Of a stretch of DNA of 50,928 nucleotides, positions 24,361 to 31,895 are shown piece by piece. Within the stretch, counting starts at the first letter, position 1. Each line of letters starts with the position of its first letter. A model generated the notes under the pieces. That model searched no databases, was not told where the DNA came from, and saw only the letters and a program-made list of their open reading frames with translations. Location of the stretch: assembly GCA_003135055.1 (NCBI GenBank), contig PLDF01000245.1:1-50928 (forward strand). Direction: 5' to 3'. Both the position numbers and the translations under genes were made by a program. This stretch comes from Bryobacterales bacterium (lineage in GTDB: Bacteria > Acidobacteriota > Terriglobia > Bryobacterales > Bryobacteraceae).

Positions 24361-25289
24361 AGGACTGCGCTCGCGAGTCGAATGCGGCCAAGCAGGACGA
24401 ACTTCGCGTTCGCAACGAAACCATCCGCAAGCTGCACGAAAATCCGGAGCATTATCTAACCGAGTACCTGGCGCGCTTCGGTAACGTATTGAACGCCGAT
24501 GACGCTGCCACTCTATTTGACGAGTACAACCAGGATCCGGCGAAGTACCGCGTGGCCGTGCATCCGGCCGCTACTTGGATTCGCGACGAACTGTTCCAGC
24601 GGGCACTTGCTGTGGCAGCGCCTGAAGGGAGGAATCGCGTCGTTTTTATGGCGGGCGGAAACGCGGCGGGCAAGAGCACGGCGCTGGCGGTAACTGGGAT
24701 TGCCAAACGGGCGCAGGTCGTGTTCGATTCGACTTTCAGAAACCCGGCCCATGCCCAGCGGCTGATGGATCAAGCCCTCGGCGCGCTCAAGACCGTCGCG
24801 GTCCTCTATGTCTCCCGACCTCCGGAGGAAGCCTTCCCCGCGATGCTGGACCGCGCTCAACGGCAGGGGCGCACCGTCACCATCGAGCAACTGGTTGGCT
24901 CCCACCGGGGCGCCGCCCAGACCGTCCGCGACCTCTCGCGGGAGTTTGAGCGCAACCCCGATGTCGAATTCGCATTCTTCGACAACTCCGCCAACGGTAC
25001 GCGCGAAGGTACCATTGAATTAGCCGCGCCGCAAGACTATACTGAAATCAGAAAGCGCCTTTATGAGCTCCTTGATCGCGAATACCAAGCCGGACGGATC
25101 ACCGAAGAGAACTATCACCGCATCGGCGAAGGAGATCGAGGCGAACCACAAAGCCACCCGCCGGGACGCGAAGGAAATAGTGGAGGGCCTCCGCAAGCTG
25201 GCTCAGCAGAAAGCCGCTCTCAAGTCTCCGAATCAAGCGGCGTAAGCCCCGTCGCTCCGGAGGTCCCTTCTGAAAAACTACCAGAGTAA
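24357..25289 (+). CDS. Zeta-toxin-like P-loop kinase
   Basis: Up to 310 residues. TTG 24357 overlaps the lctP stop (TTGA); GTG 24348 is another possible start. The N-terminal helical part (RKLHENPEHYLTEYLARFGN, NADDAATLFDEYNQDP) is followed by Walker A GGNAAGKST at 100-108 and VFDSTFRNPAHA, as in zeta/PezT toxins. Family knowledge: these phosphorylate UDP-N-acetylglucosamine or related sugars and block wall synthesis. No epsilon-type antitoxin precedes it. The frame's last 55 codons (RGEPQSHPPGREGNSGG) have third positions poor in G/C, while another frame there looks coding (25063-25245). The true C-terminus is therefore doubtful and could be frameshifted. Confidence 0.72.
   Translation: MKDCARESNAAKQDELRVRNETIRKLHENPEHYLTEYLARFGNVLNADDAATLFDEYNQDPAKYRVAVHPAATWIRDELFQRALAVAAPEGRNRVVFMAGGNAAGKSTALAVTGIAKRAQVVFDSTFRNPAHAQRLMDQALGALKTVAVLYVSRPPEEAFPAMLDRAQRQGRTVTIEQLVGSHRGAAQTVRDLSREFERNPDVEFAFFDNSANGTREGTIELAAPQDYTEIRKRLYELLDREYQAGRITEENYHRIGEGDRGEPQSHPPGREGNSGGPPQAGSAESRSQVSESSGVSPVAPEVPSEKLPE
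25063..25245 (+). CDS. Small ORF overlapping the zeta 3' end in another frame; candidate antitoxin
   Basis: 60 residues from ATG 25063 to TAA 25243-25245, shifted relative to the zeta frame. It starts MSSLIANTKPDGSPKRTITA and continues as a charged helix (SAKEIEANHKATRRDAKEIV, EGLRKLAQQKAALKS). From about 25125 its codons end mostly in G or C, like resident genes, whereas the zeta frame there does not. Either it is a separate overlapping gene, or its second half is the true end of the zeta protein after a frameshift. A role as antitoxin is inference from position and charge; no homologue is known to me. Confidence 0.45.
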   Translation: MSSLIANTKPDGSPKRTITASAKEIEANHKATRRDAKEIVEGLRKLAQQKAALKSPNQAA

Positions 25290-25301
25290 GCCCTGGCTTA
25301 C
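25286..25301 (+). terminator. Short perfect hairpin at the end of the zeta-like gene
   Basis: GTAAGCCCTGGCTTAC is a 7-bp stem with a two-base loop spanning the TAA stop. There is no T-run behind it, so it is a weak candidate for a transcript end or a recombination site. It is close to the start of the decayed lctP repeat. Confidence 0.35.
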
Positions 25302-25322
25302 AGCTTGCTAGAATGGCTCCAA

Positions 25323-25482
25323 ACCAGCATCGCGGTCGCCGCGGCGGCTACATCGATGAAGCGCGGCGACGAACACCTGCTATTCCGCTTCACGCTGCGT
25401 CACTGCATTTTTCTGGCGTCGGTAATCGGGGTTGGTCGTGATGTTTTTATGCATACGTGGCTCCGAAGCGTGGGCGCCATGA
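25323..25482 (+). pseudogene. Duplicated, decayed 3' end of lctP
   Basis: It matches 24205-24360: 80 identical bases, then substitutions, an extra G after AATCGGG and two extra T after GATGTTT that break the reading frame. It ends GGGCGCCATGA in place of GGGCGCCTTGA. The antitoxin gene of the mazEF pair starts 17 bases later. Because this copy is decayed and the upstream one intact, only the upstream copy is under selection. Confidence 0.9.
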
Positions 25483-25498
25483 ATTCATGGCATAATAA

Positions 25499-25759
25499 GT
25501 GGCAGTGAAGAATTTTCATCTGCCCCTGCCCGAAAAAACGTATACCGATCTCCGCACCGAAGCGCGCCGTAGTCAGGTACCGGCTACTTCGTTGGCGCGG
25601 CAGGCTGTGGAAGAGTGGCTTAAGGCCCGGCGAAGGGCCGAGCGCAAGCGTCAGATCGCGGCCTTTGCCGCGGAAGCCGGCGGCAGCGGATTGGATCTCG
25701 ATCGGGATTTTGAAGCCGCCGCCATAGAGTTTCTGCGGGAAAACACCGATTGGCCATGA
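25499..25759 (+). CDS. MazE-like antitoxin (ribbon-helix-helix type)
   Basis: 86 residues from GTG 25499 (GTG 25505 also possible). The N-terminal strand KNFHLPLPEKTYTDLRTEAR and the helices SQVPATSLARQAVEEWLKAR fit an RHH/CopG DNA-binding domain. The acidic C-terminus GSGLDLDRDFEAAAIEFLRE would bind the toxin. The stop overlaps the toxin start (ATGA), which indicates coupled translation. Family knowledge: antitoxin and autorepressor of the operon. Confidence 0.8.
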   Translation: MAVKNFHLPLPEKTYTDLRTEARRSQVPATSLARQAVEEWLKARRRAERKRQIAAFAAEAGGSGLDLDRDFEAAAIEFLRENTDWP

Positions 25760-26103
25760 GACGGGGCGATGTCTATTGGGCCGAATTGAATCCCAGGTCT
25801 GGTTCGGAGCAAAAAGGCAGGCGGCCGGTAATCGTGGTCACCGACGATGGCTTCAATCTCGCTGAGGGTTGGAGATCAATCATCGTCGTCCCTCTTTCGA
25901 CATCCGCTTCGCAGGCAAGGCGTAGCGTTACCACCGTCGAAATTCCTGCGGGATCTGCCGGATTGACCAGGGCCGGCATAGCCATTTGCCACCAAGTGAC
26001 CACGCTCGACCGGGGAAAACTGCTGAAGCGCTTAGGCACATTGCCGATAGGCCTGATGACACTGGTTAACGAGGCTCTAAAAGCTGCGATGGATCTCGAT
26101 TGA
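25756..26103 (+). CDS. MazF/PemK-family mRNA interferase toxin
   Basis: 115 residues from ATG 25756. The N-terminus MRRGDVYWAELNPRSGSEQK with RPVIVV is the MazF/PemK signature; SIIVVPLSTS and the block ICHQVTTLDRGKLLKRLG follow. All parts of the SH3-like barrel are present and the gene is intact. Known role: ribosome-independent cleavage of mRNA at short sites when the antitoxin is degraded. The upstream TTG in frame is not needed, as the ATG overlaps the antitoxin stop. Confidence 0.9.
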   Translation: MRRGDVYWAELNPRSGSEQKGRRPVIVVTDDGFNLAEGWRSIIVVPLSTSASQARRSVTTVEIPAGSAGLTRAGIAICHQVTTLDRGKLLKRLGTLPIGLMTLVNEALKAAMDLD

Positions 26104-26166
26104 TTGAGACATACCCCTGCCCGTTCAGCCGCTACCCGATCTGCGGCCAGCGTCCCCCTTGCTAGA

Positions 26167-26427
26167 ATGGCAGCAATGGCGGAAAACCAACCCGGCGCGC
26201 AGCCTGCCGTATCGTTCGAATCGTCCATGGACGAGCTGGAAAAAGTGGTTAAAGAGCTCGAAGGCGGCGATCTCTCGCTCGACCGCTCGCTCGAACTCTT
26301 CGAGCGCGGCATGAGCCTCAGCGACATCTGCCGCAAGCAATTGGAAGAAGCCGAGACGCGCGTCGAGATGCTGATCCGCAAGGACGGCAAGACCACCGCC
26401 GAGCCCTTCCGTCCCGAGAAGCCCTGA
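26167..26427 (+). CDS. xseB: Exodeoxyribonuclease VII small subunit
   Basis: 86 residues from ATG 26167 (ATG 26176 possible). The core SFESSMDELEKVVKELEGGD, LSLDRSLELFERGMSL and CRKQLEEAETRVEML is the whole XseB domain. Known role: with XseA it degrades single-stranded DNA. It lies two bases before ispA, the usual partner order. The sequence CTTGCTAGAATGGC at its start occurs again at about 25306, before the decayed lctP repeat. Confidence 0.9.
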   Translation: MAAMAENQPGAQPAVSFESSMDELEKVVKELEGGDLSLDRSLELFERGMSLSDICRKQLEEAETRVEMLIRKDGKTTAEPFRPEKP

Positions 26428-26429
26428 CC

Positions 26430-27311
26430 ATGCTTCTGCGCGAATATCTCGCCCGGCAACAGCAGCTTGTCGATGCGGAGCTGGGGCGCCTGGTTCCCTC
26501 CGAAGACACGCCGCCCGCGACCATCCACCGCGCCATGCGCTACAGCCTGTTCGCCGGAGGGAAACGCATCCGGCCCATCCTGTGCATCGAAGCCGCGCAC
26601 GCCATTTCCGGCTCGTACGACGGCGCCATCGCGGCTGCGTGCGCGCTGGAGCTCATCCACACCTACTCGCTGATTCACGACGATCTGCCCGCGCTAGATA
26701 ACGACGACTACCGCCGCGGCAAGCTCACCAACCACAAAGTCTTCGGCGACGCCATGGCGATTCTCGCGGGCGATTCGCTGCTCACCCTCGCATTCCAGGT
26801 GCTCGCGCAGCTCGATGCGCCCGATTCGCGCAAGACGCGTATGATCGCCGAGCTCTCCACCGCCGCGGGCACCGTGGGCGGCATGATCGGCGGGCAGGTG
26901 GCCGATCTGGAAGGCGAAGGCAAAACTCCCAACGCGCAGCTTCTCGAAACCATACACCGCGCCAAGACCGGCGCCCTGATCCGCGCCAGCCTTCGCTTGG
27001 GCGCCATCTATGCGGGCGCAAGCGACGAACAATACGCCGCGCTCTCCTGTTATGGCGAGCATGTGGGCCTGGCGTTCCAGATTGTCGACGACATCCTCGA
27101 CGTGGAAGAATCTTCCGAGGCGCTCGGCAAGACGGCAGGCAAGGACGCACAACAGCAGAAGATCACGTTCCCCGCGGTCTACGGCCTGGACGATTCGCGC
27201 CGCATGGCGGACGAAGAATGCCAGCGCGCCCACCAAACGCTGGAGCCGTTCGCCGATCGCGCCGCGCGCCTGCATGAGCTGGCCGACATGATCGTCCACC
27301 GCAAATCATGA
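26430..27311 (+). CDS. ispA: Polyprenyl (farnesyl/geranylgeranyl) diphosphate synthase
   Basis: 293 residues. The first aspartate-rich motif is D84-D85-x4-D90 (LIHDDLPALDNDDYRRGKL), typical of bacterial type II farnesyl synthases. The second is VDDILD in GLAFQIVDDILDVEE. GGKRIRP at about 43-49 binds diphosphate. Known role: condenses isopentenyl with dimethylallyl diphosphate to C15 or C20 chains, which feed quinone and undecaprenol tails. Lies between xseB and tlyA; the stop overlaps the start of tlyA (ATGA). Confidence 0.92.
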   Translation: MLLREYLARQQQLVDAELGRLVPSEDTPPATIHRAMRYSLFAGGKRIRPILCIEAAHAISGSYDGAIAAACALELIHTYSLIHDDLPALDNDDYRRGKLTNHKVFGDAMAILAGDSLLTLAFQVLAQLDAPDSRKTRMIAELSTAAGTVGGMIGGQVADLEGEGKTPNAQLLETIHRAKTGALIRASLRLGAIYAGASDEQYAALSCYGEHVGLAFQIVDDILDVEESSEALGKTAGKDAQQQKITFPAVYGLDDSRRMADEECQRAHQTLEPFADRAARLHELADMIVHRKS

Positions 27312-28042
27312 AAACGCGGCTGGACCGCCTGCTGGTGGAGCGGCGCCTCGCGGAATCGCGCGAAAAGGCGCAGGCTCTGATCATGGCCGGCGAAGTGCTG
27401 CTCAACGGCCAAAAGGCGGCCAAGCCCGGGCAGAGCGTCGCCGAGGATGCGGTCCTTGAGGTGCTGGCGCGCCCGCCCTATGTGAGCCGCGGCGGTGTCA
27501 AACTGGCCGCCGCGCTAAGTCACTTCGCTATCGATGTCACTGGCGAAATCTGCATCGATATTGGCTCTTCCACCGGCGGCTTCACCGACGCCTTGCTGCA
27601 AGCCGGCGCGGCCCGCGTCCATGCTGTCGATTGCGGCTCGGGCCAGCTCGATTGGAAACTGCGCAACCATCCGCGCGTCTCCGTGCACGAAGGCATCAAT
27701 GCGCGCGAGTTGGCATTCCGCGACATCGGCGAGCTTGCGGGCATTGTCACTTGCGACGTGAGTTTCATCTCGGTGACTCTTATACTGCCTGCTGCCGTTC
27801 CGTTGTTACACAGCGAGTCACGCAGCGGCGGCCAAATGGTGATACTGATCAAACCGCAGTTCGAGGTGGGCAAAGGGCAGGTGGGCAAGGGCGGCATCGT
27901 TCGCGAGCCGGAATTGCACCGCACCGCCTGCGACCGCATCGAGCGCGCCGTGCGCGAATTCGGATTCGAGACGAGCCTGATGGATAGCCCGATACTGGGC
28001 GCGGAAGGGAATAAGGAGTTTCTTCTGCATGCTCGGCGTTGA
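27308..28042 (+). CDS. tlyA: TlyA-family rRNA 2'-O-methyltransferase
   Basis: 244 residues. An N-terminal S4 domain (MKTRLDRLLVERRLAESREK ... VLLNGQ) is joined to an FtsJ-like methyltransferase. The SAM-binding motif is IDIGSSTGGFTDALLQAGA; VTCDVSFISVTLILPA and ILIKPQFEVGKG are the other conserved blocks. Known role: 2'-O-methylation of cytidines in 16S and 23S rRNA. In many bacteria dxs lies between ispA and tlyA; here it is absent. A short stretch at about 29222-29262 resembles the LPAAVPLL part of this gene. Confidence 0.92.
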   Translation: MKTRLDRLLVERRLAESREKAQALIMAGEVLLNGQKAAKPGQSVAEDAVLEVLARPPYVSRGGVKLAAALSHFAIDVTGEICIDIGSSTGGFTDALLQAGAARVHAVDCGSGQLDWKLRNHPRVSVHEGINARELAFRDIGELAGIVTCDVSFISVTLILPAAVPLLHSESRSGGQMVILIKPQFEVGKGQVGKGGIVREPELHRTACDRIERAVREFGFETSLMDSPILGAEGNKEFLLHARR

Positions 28043-28044
28043 CA

Positions 28045-28365
28045 TTAAGCGGAGTAGGGATCTATTGCAGGCCGCAGTCGACGCCGCCGCGGGGCTGGTA
28101 CCGCAATTGGTCGCTCCGGTTCGACGGTCATCGAGCTTTTTGCGGCCGACGCGTCTTGAGCAGACCAGAGTTGCGTAGCAGCGCGGCCTAAAACGTCGAA
28201 CACGTTGAACCGAGTGTTTCGCCATCCGCCCGCCGCTTTGACTTCCTGAACTGACTGAAGCAGTTCTTCAATCGCCCCGATACCGGCAGACCGCTCGTTC
28301 GCAAGAATGTCGTCGATCTCCAGGCTGATCGCCTGAAGCTCGTTGGCCAGTTCGCTGTCGGTCAT
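28045..28365 (-). CDS. Hypothetical helical protein
   Basis: 106 residues from ATG 28365 (MTDSELANELQAISLEIDDI). The N-terminal helices are amphipathic (IGAIEELLQSVQEVKAAGGW). The tail is basic and proline-rich (PIAVPAPRRRRLRPAIDPYS). No known domain. The open frame extends to 28404, but the added residues look random. Convergent with tlyA (two bases between stops). Moderately supported by codon use only. Confidence 0.5.
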   Translation of the reverse strand: MTDSELANELQAISLEIDDILANERSAGIGAIEELLQSVQEVKAAGGWRNTRFNVFDVLGRAATQLWSAQDASAAKSSMTVEPERPIAVPAPRRRRLRPAIDPYSA

Positions 28366-28436
28366 CGAAGCTATACCGTAGCACCGGGCTGCCGGCCGCA
28401 ACATGGCGGTACATTGCTCTTGGCTATAATGAACCT

Positions 28437-28712
28437 ATGCAGCTTACTCTCGACCTACCGGACGAGCTTTCCGCTGCCTTGGCTAGCTCTGGGCAAGACC
28501 TCCCACGCGCGGTCGTCGAAGCCCTTGCCCTCGAAGCCTATCGTGAAAACAAGCTCTCGACTGCACAACTACGACGCTTGCTCGGTTACCACACCAGAGC
28601 TCAAGTCCATGCATTCCTAAAACAGCATGGCGTTTACATGCGCTACGGCCCGGCGGATCTGGAGCATGATCGGCAGGCAGGTGATGCCCTCCAGGCTCCG
28701 CCAGCCGCATGA
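28437..28712 (+). CDS. UPF0175-family antitoxin
   Basis: 91 residues. MQLTLDLPDELSAALASSGQ, RAVVEALALEAYRENKLSTA and QLRRLLGYHTRAQVHAFLKQ are the UPF0175 signature; HGVYMRYGPADLEHD closes the domain. Family knowledge: small DNA-binding antitoxins paired with PIN-domain (DUF3368) toxins. Its stop overlaps the ATG of the toxin gene (ATGA). The antitoxin is intact, while the toxin carries a stop codon. Confidence 0.85.
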   Translation: MQLTLDLPDELSAALASSGQDLPRAVVEALALEAYRENKLSTAQLRRLLGYHTRAQVHAFLKQHGVYMRYGPADLEHDRQAGDALQAPPAA

Positions 28713-29200
28713 TCGTCGTAGCCGACACTACTCCGTTGAATTACCTGGTGCTCATTCAGCATGAAGATCTGCTGCCGCGCCTCTTCGGTCGCGTCTTGAT
28801 CTCTCCGGCGGTTGCGGCGGAACTGTAGGACCGGGAAACCCCGCATCTGGTGCGATTGTGGCTCGCTCAGTCTCCGGTCTGGCTGCAAGTACAGCCGCTC
28901 CGTTCCCAACCAGATCAAGGGCTCGACTATCTCGATCCGGGAGAGCGGGAAGCCATTGCCTTGGCAGAAGAGCTCAGGGCAGATCGAATCCTGCTCGACG
29001 AGGCCGACGCGCGGCAAGAAGCCGCACGCCGCAAATTACCGTTCATTGGCACCCTCGGCGTTTTGCGCAGAGCTGCGCAGCTCGGCCTGATTGACCTGTC
29101 CTCCGCTCTCGCCCGCCTCCAGCAAACGACTTTCTACGTCGATCCGGAGTTGATTCGGTCCCTATTGGACGAAGACGCTCAACGGAGAAACCGCCGATGA
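28709..29200 (+). pseudogene. PIN-domain (DUF3368) toxin gene broken by an amber codon
   Basis: From ATG 28709 the frame reads MIVVADTTPLNYLVLIQHED, then LISPAVAAEL, then TAG at 28826-28828 (codon 40). It continues without frameshift as DRETPHLVRLWLAQSP ... LDPGEREAIALAEELRADRI to a stop at 29198-29200. The PIN acidic residues (D6, E38, E around GEREA, D in LLDEADAR) are otherwise kept. One base change, for example CAG to TAG, would explain the break. Full length would be 163 codons. Translation could restart at GTG 28850, but that product would lack the first catalytic aspartate. Confidence 0.85.
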
Positions 29201-29221
29201 TAGAACCCATCTCAAAGGGCG

Positions 29222-29262
29222 AACACTCTCGACATCCTGCCCGCCGCCGTTCCACTGCTACC
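29222..29262 (+). pseudogene. Possible tlyA-like relic
   Basis: The frame reads TLDILPAAVPLLPAS, similar to VTLILPAAVPLL of the TlyA protein at 27308. The base differences (CCCGCCGCCGTTCC against CCTGCTGCCGTTCC) are mainly at third positions. Only about 40 bp, so this may be chance or a diverged fragment. It lies at the edge of the cinA duplication. Confidence 0.3.
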
Positions 29263-29293
29263 TGCGTCCGTGAGAACGATTTCGCTTCATTGC

Positions 29294-30529
29294 TTATCGC
29301 CAGATCCGCCTCCGCAGCAAATCGAGCGCCATTTGTACCGTAAACGTGCGCACTCGCGTCCGGTCCCCCAAGAACTGCCGGTGCGCCACATGCGTTCCCG
29401 CGGCGTCGGCTATCGCGACGAACATCGTCCCTACCGGCGCATCCTCGCCGCCGGCGTCCGGACCGGCCACGCCCGTAATCGCCAGCGCGTAAGTGGAATT
29501 CGTCCGCCGCCGCGCGCCCGCCGCCATCGCTTCCGCCGTCTCGGTGCTCACCGCGCCGAACTGGTCCAGCGTCTCGGGGCTGACTCCCAGTAACTCCATC
29601 TTCATCGCATTCGAGTAAGTGATGAAGCCGCCCAGAAAATAGTCGGAGCTTCCTGGCGCCGCGGTCAGGCGCTCGCCCAGCATGCCGCCGGTGCAACTTT
29701 CCGCCACCGAAACCGTCGCATGACGCTTGCGCAGCATGTCGCCCACCACTACGTCGAGCGGGTCGCCGTTGCGCGAATAAATGCGATCGCCCAGCAGCAG
29801 CTCGATGGGTCCGCCTACTTCCGCCAGCAGCACTTCCGCCTCGCCCACGGTGGCGCAGCGCGCTCGCAGGTGAATCTGCAGGTCGCCGTGGGCCGCCAAA
29901 ATCGTGGTCACTGGATTGGCGTATTTCTTGTAGACCGGCGCGATGAGCTGGTCCAGGTCGGATTCGCCCATGCCGGTCACACGCAACTGCAGCGTGCGGA
30001 TGATCTGCTTGGGAACCAGTCGCGCCAGGCGCGGGAGGCATTGCCGCTCGAACATCACCTTCAATTCGTGCGGCGGTCCCGGCAGCAGCATCGCCACCGC
30101 GCCCGATTCCTCGATCCACTGGCCCGGCGCGGTGCCGCGGTCGTTGGGCAGAACGTGCGCGCCCTGAATCACGAAGGCCTGCCGCTTGTTGATTTCCGCC
30201 ATAGTGCGCTTGAACTGGGCGAACCGCTGCGCCAGCGCCTCGGCGATCTCCGGATGGAATACCAGTTTGCGGTCGAGAGCCTGCGCCACGGCTTCGCGCG
30301 TCAAATCGTCTTCGGTGGGCCCCAGGCCGCCGGAGAGAATCACGATTTCGGACCGCGAAAGCGCGCGGCGCACGGCATCCGAAAGCCGCTCCAGATCGTC
30401 GCCGATCACGCACTTCGTCTTCACTTCCACGCCCAGGTTATTCAACTCGGCCGTCAGGTAGAGCGAGTTGGTGTCGACGCGCTGCGGCGTCAACATCTCC
30501 GAGCCAACTGCGATGATCTCGGCGTCCAT
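29294..30529 (-). CDS. cinA: CinA-family protein, duplicate copy 1
   Basis: 411 residues. The N-terminal MoCF-type domain (IIAVGSEMLTPQRVDTNSLY, VILSGGLGPTEDDLTREAVA) is followed by a linker domain and the C-terminal nicotinamide-nucleotide amidase domain (VSVAESCTGGMLGERLTAAP, AITGVAGPDAGGEDAPVGT). Known role: deamidates nicotinamide mononucleotide in NAD recycling and may cleave ADP-ribose. Intact from start to stop. It differs from the copy at 32982 at only about twenty residues. Followed upstream by a truncated NHL gene end, so it came with a block duplication. Confidence 0.92.
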   Translation of the reverse strand: MDAEIIAVGSEMLTPQRVDTNSLYLTAELNNLGVEVKTKCVIGDDLERLSDAVRRALSRSEIVILSGGLGPTEDDLTREAVAQALDRKLVFHPEIAEALAQRFAQFKRTMAEINKRQAFVIQGAHVLPNDRGTAPGQWIEESGAVAMLLPGPPHELKVMFERQCLPRLARLVPKQIIRTLQLRVTGMGESDLDQLIAPVYKKYANPVTTILAAHGDLQIHLRARCATVGEAEVLLAEVGGPIELLLGDRIYSRNGDPLDVVVGDMLRKRHATVSVAESCTGGMLGERLTAAPGSSDYFLGGFITYSNAMKMELLGVSPETLDQFGAVSTETAEAMAAGARRRTNSTYALAITGVAGPDAGGEDAPVGTMFVAIADAAGTHVAHRQFLGDRTRVRTFTVQMALDLLRRRIWR

Positions 30530-30556
30530 CAGGGCACCTCCATCAGGCCACGTCCA

Positions 30557-30770
30557 TTACACCAGCGGCATTCCCTTGATGCCCGCGTCCACCCGATAGA
30601 TCGCATTAGTGGTGGCCACCACGATTGCGCGCGAGGGCGTAAACGCGAGCCCCACAATGCCGGGGCCGGAAAGGTAGAGGTCGGCCGCGCCGTTGGGATA
30701 GATGCGAACCACGCCCCTGCGCCCCGAAATGGACGCCGCCACGTAGAGCCGCCCTTCCGCGTCGAACGCG
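30557..30770 (-). pseudogene. Truncated 3' end of the NHL-repeat gene
   Basis: It encodes AFDAEGRLYVAASISGRRGV and on to VYRVDAGIKGMPLV, nearly identical to the C-terminus of the protein at 34258-35283. The first 270 residues are missing. Upstream of the break the frame runs into unrelated sequence (AAA, then transposase relic). Not expected to be functional. Confidence 0.88.
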
Positions 30771-30826
30771 GCGGCGGCTGACGATGATAGCACCTGACGT
30801 GGTCGAGTCTCTCCCGAAACTCCGAC

Positions 30827-31082
30827 ATGGTGATCCCGACCGGACCGAATCTCCACGTCGCACGTGGAAAGCCAGAAACCTCGCAACTCGGAATGTCCAT
30901 GCGGCGCATGACCCGGTTGGCCAATGACTCTTCAAAGAAATGGGAGAACCTGAAGTTGCCATACGCCATTCACTTTTATTCGATTTACACATTACAATTT
31001 CTGCCGGACTCATCAAAAGCTTCGCACGACCCCGGCATTGGCGGCGGGGCTGACGGATCACGTGTGGACGCTGACGGGTTGA
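30827..31082 (+). mobile_element. Relic of an IS1-type transposase (C-terminal part, frameshifted)
   Basis: The frame from 30827 gives GMSMRRMTRLANDSSKKWEN and LKLPYAIHFYS. After a frameshift, bases 30993-31082 give YNFCRTHQKLRTTPALAAGL and TDHVWTLTG, then a stop. The pattern MSMRR(M/F)TRLTN ... SKK.EN ... YNFCR.H..LR.TPA..AGLTDHVW is the C-terminus of a common IS1-type DDE transposase. The N-terminal part and the element ends are not seen, so it cannot move by itself. Confidence 0.82.
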
Positions 31083-31239
31083 AAACGATACCGGCGTGAA
31101 GAGCTTATTAACCTTCGATAACGGCCCGTCGTTTACTACAGACCGATTTCATCTCCTCAAGGTTATGAACTACAATTCACCATGGAGCCACCCAAGCATT
31201 GGAACCTCGGATGCCAAAGTGCGAGATAAGAACAGTCTT

Positions 31240-31845
31240 ATGAAAATTCTACCGTTGATGATAACATTTAGTATTCTGGCCACCGTTGCACGCGCTCAGG
31301 AAACCACCGGCCCGTTTGGGCTTCATCGAGGAATGACCAAAGAGCAGGTAATCCAAGTCGTTGGCAAGGGCGCAGTGAAAGAGATGAAGACCGACGCAGA
31401 CACCCTGCGATTAAACCGCGTCCCTAAGTCCCATCCGGCATTCGAGTTCTATTCACTGATCTTTTCTTCTAAAGATGGCTTGTTGAAGATCGTCGCATAT
31501 GGGAACGATATTCCGACAAATGCTTTCGGGGAGGCAGTACATGATTCTTTCATCGAGATCCGGGACGCAATTTCACAGACCTACGGCCAGCCTGAGTTTA
31601 CCTTAGATTTTGTCAAGGCCGGAAGCATATGGACCGACCCGCAAGACTGGATGATGGCGTTATTAAAGAAGGAACGAGAGTTATCGGCGGTTTGGGAAAA
31701 GAACCTTCAGAGCCACCTTCATGGCATCGTGATTGAAGCGGACGCATTGTCGCAAGAGAAGGGCTATCTCAAACTCAACTACGAGTTTGACGGATGGGAT
31801 GAATACGTTGACGCACAAAAGAAGAAAGCAGGAACAGTGTTCTAG
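31240..31845 (+). CDS. Secreted hypothetical protein with GMT motif (low-GC, 1 of 2)
   Basis: 201 residues from ATG 31240, chosen because a signal peptide follows (MKILPLMITFSILATVARAQ). The mature N-terminus GPFGLHRGMTKEQVIQVVGK resembles the GMT..EV segment of SmpA/OmlA-type and related small periplasmic proteins. The rest is unrecognised (FYSLIFSSKDGLLKIVAYGN, then a helical Lys/Glu-rich end). GC is clearly lower than in the flanking cinA copies. It has the same length and N-terminal motif as the next gene, so they are likely paralogues in an acquired segment. Confidence 0.65.
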   Translation: MKILPLMITFSILATVARAQETTGPFGLHRGMTKEQVIQVVGKGAVKEMKTDADTLRLNRVPKSHPAFEFYSLIFSSKDGLLKIVAYGNDIPTNAFGEAVHDSFIEIRDAISQTYGQPEFTLDFVKAGSIWTDPQDWMMALLKKERELSAVWEKNLQSHLHGIVIEADALSQEKGYLKLNYEFDGWDEYVDAQKKKAGTVF

Positions 31846-31895
31846 CAGATAGCTTCGTGTCCGCTCTTGTAAGAAAAGGGGTAGTGCGCTAAGTC

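Larger units (their letters stand above)
29291..30770 (-). repeat. Segmental duplication block, copy 1 (cinA plus NHL 3' end)
   Basis: About 1.48 kb that aligns to 32979-34471. The similarity starts at CTTATCGCCAGA just outside the cinA stop and ends at CGCGTCGAACGCG within the NHL gene. Beyond both edges the sequences are unrelated. The right edge of this copy abuts an IS1-type transposase relic. Confidence 0.9.
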
